Positions 60,654 to 64,000 of a stretch of DNA of 64,000 nucleotides are shown here, one piece after another. Every line of letters starts with the position of its first letter. Position 1 is the stretch's first letter. The position numbers and the translations under genes are program-made. The DNA lies in assembly GCA_963820965.1 (NCBI GenBank), contig CAWGCC010000031.1, positions 186,001 through 250,000 on the forward strand, read 5' to 3'. The notes beneath the pieces were generated by a model, which was not told the origin of the DNA, did not search any database, and saw nothing but the letters and a program-made list of their open reading frames with translations. The DNA comes from DATEDA01 sp963820965 (lineage in GTDB: Bacteria > Pseudomonadota > Gammaproteobacteria > Burkholderiales > SG8-39).

Positions 60654-62000
60654 CTACTTTCCGGGTGCCGGAATCGTCACTGCGGGCGGCGCCGCGCTCG
60701 GCGCGGATGCGCGTTTGGGCGACGGATGCCAGCCCGTCAGCGCGAGCATCACCGCGAAACCCGCCACGTAGGCGATCGTGACGTGCCAGCCTTGCTGGAG
60801 CCACCGGCCGACCGACTTCGCTTCGGGGTACATGTTGGAGATCGCGACACCGGCCGAGGAGCCGAACCAGATCATCGAGCCGCCGAAGCCCACCGTGTAA
60901 GCGAGCATCCCCCAGTCGTAGCCGTCCTGCTTCAGCGCGAGCGCGGTGAGCGGGATGTTGTCGAACACCGCTGATACGAAGCCGAGCGCGAACGCCGTCT
61001 GCCAGGACGCGGGCGGCAGCTTCTCGACCGGCATCAGCGAGGCGCTGGTCACCAGGGCGAGCAGGAACACCGTGCCCTTGACCGCGCCGGGGATGAGGCT
61101 CCAGTCGGGCTTGCGCAGCGGGATCGACACGAGGATCGCGACCCAGACCGCGACGCCGATCACCGGAATGCGATCGGCGAGGTGGGGTACCTCGAGGTTC
61201 AGGGTCACGTTCGCGCCGATCGCAGCGAGCAGGATGAAGGCGACGATCCCGACCCGCGCCCAGTCGACGTGCGTGCCGGGCGGCGTCTCCTTCATGATCG
61301 GCGAGTGCTGTGCTGTTGCAGCGCGGCCGGGATGCCGCAGACGACGAGCGCGACCACCGCCGCGACGTAGGCGTCGAGCACCGCGAGCGGGCTCACGCCG
61401 TCGAGCCACATCATCGTGGTGGTGGTGTCGCCCACCACGCTCCCCGAGCCGCCGGCATTCGAGCACGCGACGATCGCGGCGAGGTAGCCGATGTGCACCT
61501 TGCCGCGGAAGACGGTGTGCGCCATCGCGCCGCCGATCAGCGCCGCCGCGATGTTGTCGAGGAAGGCCGACAGCACGAACACCATGGCGAGCAGGATGAA
61601 CGCGCCCTTCCAGTCGTCGGGCAGGTACTTCGGCAGCACCTTGGGCACCTCGCTGTCCTCGAAGTGCTTCGAGAGCAGCGCGAAGCCCACCAGCAGGCCG
61701 AGCAGGTTGGTCAGGATCACCCACTCGTGCCCCATGTGCGCGGCGAGGCCGCTCAAGCCCGGGCCGGTCTTGAAGCCGGTGACGACGAGCTTGTAGAGCG
61801 ATGATGACCGCGAGGCCGGTCAGCGCGACCTGGAGCGTGTGGTGATGGAAGAGCGCGACACCGGCGAGCGTGAGGCCGAACAGGACGAACTCGAACGGCA
61901 CGCCGAGGGCGGCCGCGACGCCCGCGACGACGATCGCGCCGGCGAAAAGCCCCTTCTCGTGCGCGACGAAGCGCGCCAGGATCCTGAGCGGCGACGGCAT
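60654..62000 (-). pseudogene. ArsB/NhaD-family permease (Na+/H+ antiporter-like), two frameshifts
   Basis: Reading across frames gives one complete permease of about 447 residues with 11-12 helices. The start is MPSPLRILARFVAHEKGLFA. After a shift near 61800 come GLAAHMGHEWVILTNLLGLL, SAFLDNIAAALIGGAMAHTV and SNAGGSGSVVGDTTTTMMWL. After a second shift near 61312 (a CAGCA-type five-base duplication would explain it) come TPPGTHVDWARVGIVAFILL, FVSAVFDNIPLTALALKQDG and the end. The paired DNIxxxxL motifs and GDTTTTM are ion-transporter family signatures. It is divergent from the mrpA-like gene. Confidence 0.85.
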
Positions 62001-62118
62001 CCCTTTTCCTTCCCCCTGTCGTGCCGCTGTGGCGGCGCGGCGCCGCGCGTCAGCGGCTCGCGTCCCGCGCGAGCGGGCTCGCGATTATACGTGCGCGCTT
62101 CCCGTAGAATCCGCGGCC

Positions 62119-64000
62119 GTGATCACACCCGACCTCGCGCTGCCGCTCGTGATCGGATTGCCGCTCGTCGCCGGCACGGTGCTCGCGGTCGTCGCCGGCC
62201 GGCGCTCGGCGTCGGCGGCCGCCTGGGCACTCGGCGTCGTGGTTGCGGCGTCGCTCGCGCTCGTTATCGCCGAGTTGCCCACGGTCCTCGCCGGCGAGGC
62301 GCCGACGGCGTTCTGGCCCTGGGTGCCCGACCTCGGGCTCAACGTGTCGCTCCGGCTCGACGCGCTCGCGGCGCTGTTCGCGCTCCTGATCCTCGCGATC
62401 GGGCTCGCCGTGATCCTCTACGCGCGCTACTACCTCGGTGACGCGGATCCGCCGGGAAGGTTCTACGGGCAGCTCGCGTTCTTCATGGCGGCGATGCTCG
62501 GCGTCGCGCTCGCCGACAACCTGCTCCTGCTCGCGGTGTTCTGGGAGCTGACGAGCGTCGCCTCGTTCCTGCTGATCGGCTATTGGCACACGCGCGCCGA
62601 CGCGCGCCAGGGCGCGCGCATGGCGCTCGCGGTCACCGCCACCGGCGGCCTCGCGATGCTCGCCGGCTTCCTCCTGATCGGCCAGATCGCGGGGACCTAC
62701 GAGATCTCCGCGATCGCGGGGATGCACGATCGGGTCGTGGCCGACGCGCGCTACCCGGCCGCGCTCGTTCTCGTGCTGCTCGGGGCGTTCACCAAGAGCG
62801 CGCAGTTCCCGTTCCACTTCTGGCTGCCCGAGGCGATGGCGGCGCCGACGCCGGTGTCGGCGTACCTCCACTCGGCGACGATGGTGAAGGCAGGCGTCTT
62901 CCTGCTCGCGCGCCTCTACCCGGTGCTCGGCGGGACGACGCTCTTCGCTGGAGATCGTCGCGACGGTCGGGCTGGTGACGTTCGTCTTCGGCGCCTACGT
63001 GGCGGTGTTCAAGCACGACCTGAAGGGCCTGCTCGCCTACTCGACGATCAGCCACCTCGGCCTGATCACGTTCCTGATCGGGCTCGACTCGCCGCTCTCG
63101 GCGGTCGCGGCGGTGTTCCACGTCGTCAACCACGCCACCTTCAAGGCCTCGCTCTTCATGGCCGCGGGGATCATCGACCACGAGTGCGGCACGCGCGACA
63201 TGCGCCGGATCAACGGCCTGTGGAAGTACATGCCGCACACCGCGACGCTCGCGATCGTCGCGGCCGCGGCGATGGCCGGCGTCCCGCTGCTGAACGGCTT
63301 CCTGTCGAAGGAGATGTTCTTCGCCGAAGCGCTCGAGCTGCGCGAGCTGGGGCTCCTCGGCGCGCTCGCGCCGGGCATCGTCCTCGCCGGCGGTGCGTTC
63401 GGCGTCGCCTACTCGATCCGCTTCATCCACGACGTCTTCTTCAACGGCGAGCCGCGCGACCTCCCGAAGACGCCCCACGAGCCGCCGCGGTTCATGAAAG
63501 TCCCGGTCGAGATACTGGTCGTCGTCTGCCTCGCGGTCGGCGTGCTCCCGGCGCTGACGGTCGGGCCGCTCGTCGACGCCGCAGCGCGCGCGGTCCTCGG
63601 GGGCCCGCTCCCCGCCTACTCGATCGCGATCTGGCACGGCTTCACCCCGGCGCTCGCCCTCAGCCTGCTCGCGTTCGCCGGCGGCGGCGCGATGTACTGG
63701 GCGCTCCAGCGCAAGTACAACCTGCATCTCCACGTGCCGTCGGGCTGGACCGCGCGGCTCGCGTTCCAGAAGCTGATGGACGCGCTCGCGCGGGCCGCCG
63801 CCCGCGTCACCGCCGGGCTCGAGAACGGATCGCTGCAGCGCTCGCTCGTCTGCCTGTTCGCCGCCGCGCTGGTGCTCGGCGCGACGCCGCTCCTCGGCAG
63901 CGGCATCCCGGCCGGGGGCCGCCCGCTCGCGCCGCTCAACCCCGTCGCCGTCGTCGCAGCGGCCGTGCTCGCCGCCGCCGCGCTCGGCTGCACCGTGCTC
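62119..64000 (+). CDS. mrpA: MrpA/NuoL-like proton-antiporter subunit, partial at window end, one frameshift
   Basis: The GTG at 62119 starts a long membrane protein of the MrpA/MnhA type: LALPLVIGLPLVAGTVLAVV, FFMAAMLGVALADNLLLLAV FWELTSVASF region, then the proton-antiporter signature GAFTKSAQFPFHFWLPEAMA followed by PTPVSAYLHSATMVKAGVFL. Near 62949 the frame shifts by one extra base and continues as LEIVATVGLVTFVFGAYVAV, HDLKGLLAYSTISHLGLITF, VVNHATFKASLFMAAGIIDH. At least 627 codons are present and the gene runs past 64000, as expected for MrpA (about 770-960 residues). It is subunit A of a multisubunit Na+/H+ antiporter. Confidence 0.88.
   Translation, partial: MITPDLALPLVIGLPLVAGTVLAVVAGRRSASAAAWALGVVVAASLALVIAELPTVLAGEAPTAFWPWVPDLGLNVSLRLDALAALFALLILAIGLAVILYARYYLGDADPPGRFYGQLAFFMAAMLGVALADNLLLLAVFWELTSVASFLLIGYWHTRADARQGARMALAVTATGGLAMLAGFLLIGQIAGTYEISAIAGMHDRVVADARYPAALVLVLLGAFTKSAQFPFHFWLPEAMAAPTPVSAYLHSATMVKAGVFLLARLYPVLGGTTLFAGDRRDGRAGDVRLRRLRGGVQARPEGPARLLDDQPPRPDHVPDRARLAALGGRGGVPRRQPRHLQGLALHGRGDHRPRVRHARHAPDQRPVEVHAAHRDARDRRGRGDGRRPAAERLPVEGDVLRRSARAARAGAPRRARAGHRPRRRCVRRRLLDPLHPRRLLQRRAARPPEDAPRAAAVHESPGRDTGRRLPRGRRAPGADGRAARRRRSARGPRGPAPRLLDRDLARLHPGARPQPARVRRRRRDVLGAPAQVQPASPRAVGLDRAARVPEADGRARAGRRPRHRRARERIAAALARLPVRRRAGARRDAAPRQRHPGRGPPARAAQPRRRRRSGRARRRRARLHRA

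Overview
The window is a GC-rich bacterial chromosome segment, densely coded on both strands, with no rRNA, tRNA, CRISPR array, phage or transposase gene that I could find. The expansion of tripartite-type (Bug/TctC) substrate-binding proteins, the coaX-birA-SPOR order, the TRAP and peptide transporters and the codon use suggest a betaproteobacterium of Burkholderiales type. That placement is an inference, because no rRNA or marker phylogeny is available here.

Layout. (1) 0.6-7.2 kb: a GST, rfaE2, and a four-gene polyamine operon (speA, carboxyspermidine dehydrogenase, carboxyspermidine decarboxylase, agmatinase), which is enough to go from arginine to spermidine by the aspartate-semialdehyde route. 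(2) 7.3-10.9 kb, minus strand: paiB, a GNAT acetyltransferase, and coaX-birA-SPOR. (3) 10.9-20.3 kb, minus strand: a sugar-acid catabolic cluster with an IlvD/Edd dehydratase, an RraA-type aldolase, four intact Bug binding proteins, a small LuxR-type HTH protein and a LacI/GntR-type repressor with visible palindromic operators. Between the intact genes lie deletion remnants of an aldehyde dehydrogenase, an Ldh2-type dehydrogenase and two more Bug genes. (4) 20.7-30.2 kb: an alpha/beta hydrolase, two MlrC-like M81 metallopeptidases and a complete peptide-type ABC importer with a fused double ATPase. (5) 30.2-45.8 kb: an iron/haem island with bfr, bfd, hemP, a remnant of a haem receptor, tonB-exbB-exbD, a 39-codon membrane micro-ORF, a cytochrome c-FTR1 iron permease fusion, a DUF6607-like protein, a DUF3016 protein, a Fiu-like receptor with PiuC, a methyltransferase, an aldo/keto reductase and ChaN. 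(6) 45.8-53.8 kb: ugpB, algC, a YheT-like hydrolase, an NTF2-like protein, CbiX, an amidase, a deleted 2-hydroxyacid dehydrogenase, an MFS transporter and a cupin. (7) 53.8-64 kb: a B12/radical SAM protein, a small membrane protein, an amidase, a TRAP transporter (dctP, dctQ, dctM), an ArsB/NhaD-type permease and the start of an mrpA-like antiporter gene that runs off the window.

Two anomalies cross these regions. First, at least seven otherwise well-conserved genes (bfr, tonB, an aldo/keto reductase, a methyltransferase, dctM, the NhaD-like permease, mrpA) carry frameshifts, most of them equivalent to one extra base. Second, several genes keep both ends but lack the middle (aldehyde dehydrogenase, 2-hydroxyacid dehydrogenase, an Ldh2/Bug chimera, a Bug gene), and the haem receptor survives only as its N-terminal part. 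Either the sequence contains long-read or assembly errors, or this genome is decaying. Read mapping across the junctions would decide between them.
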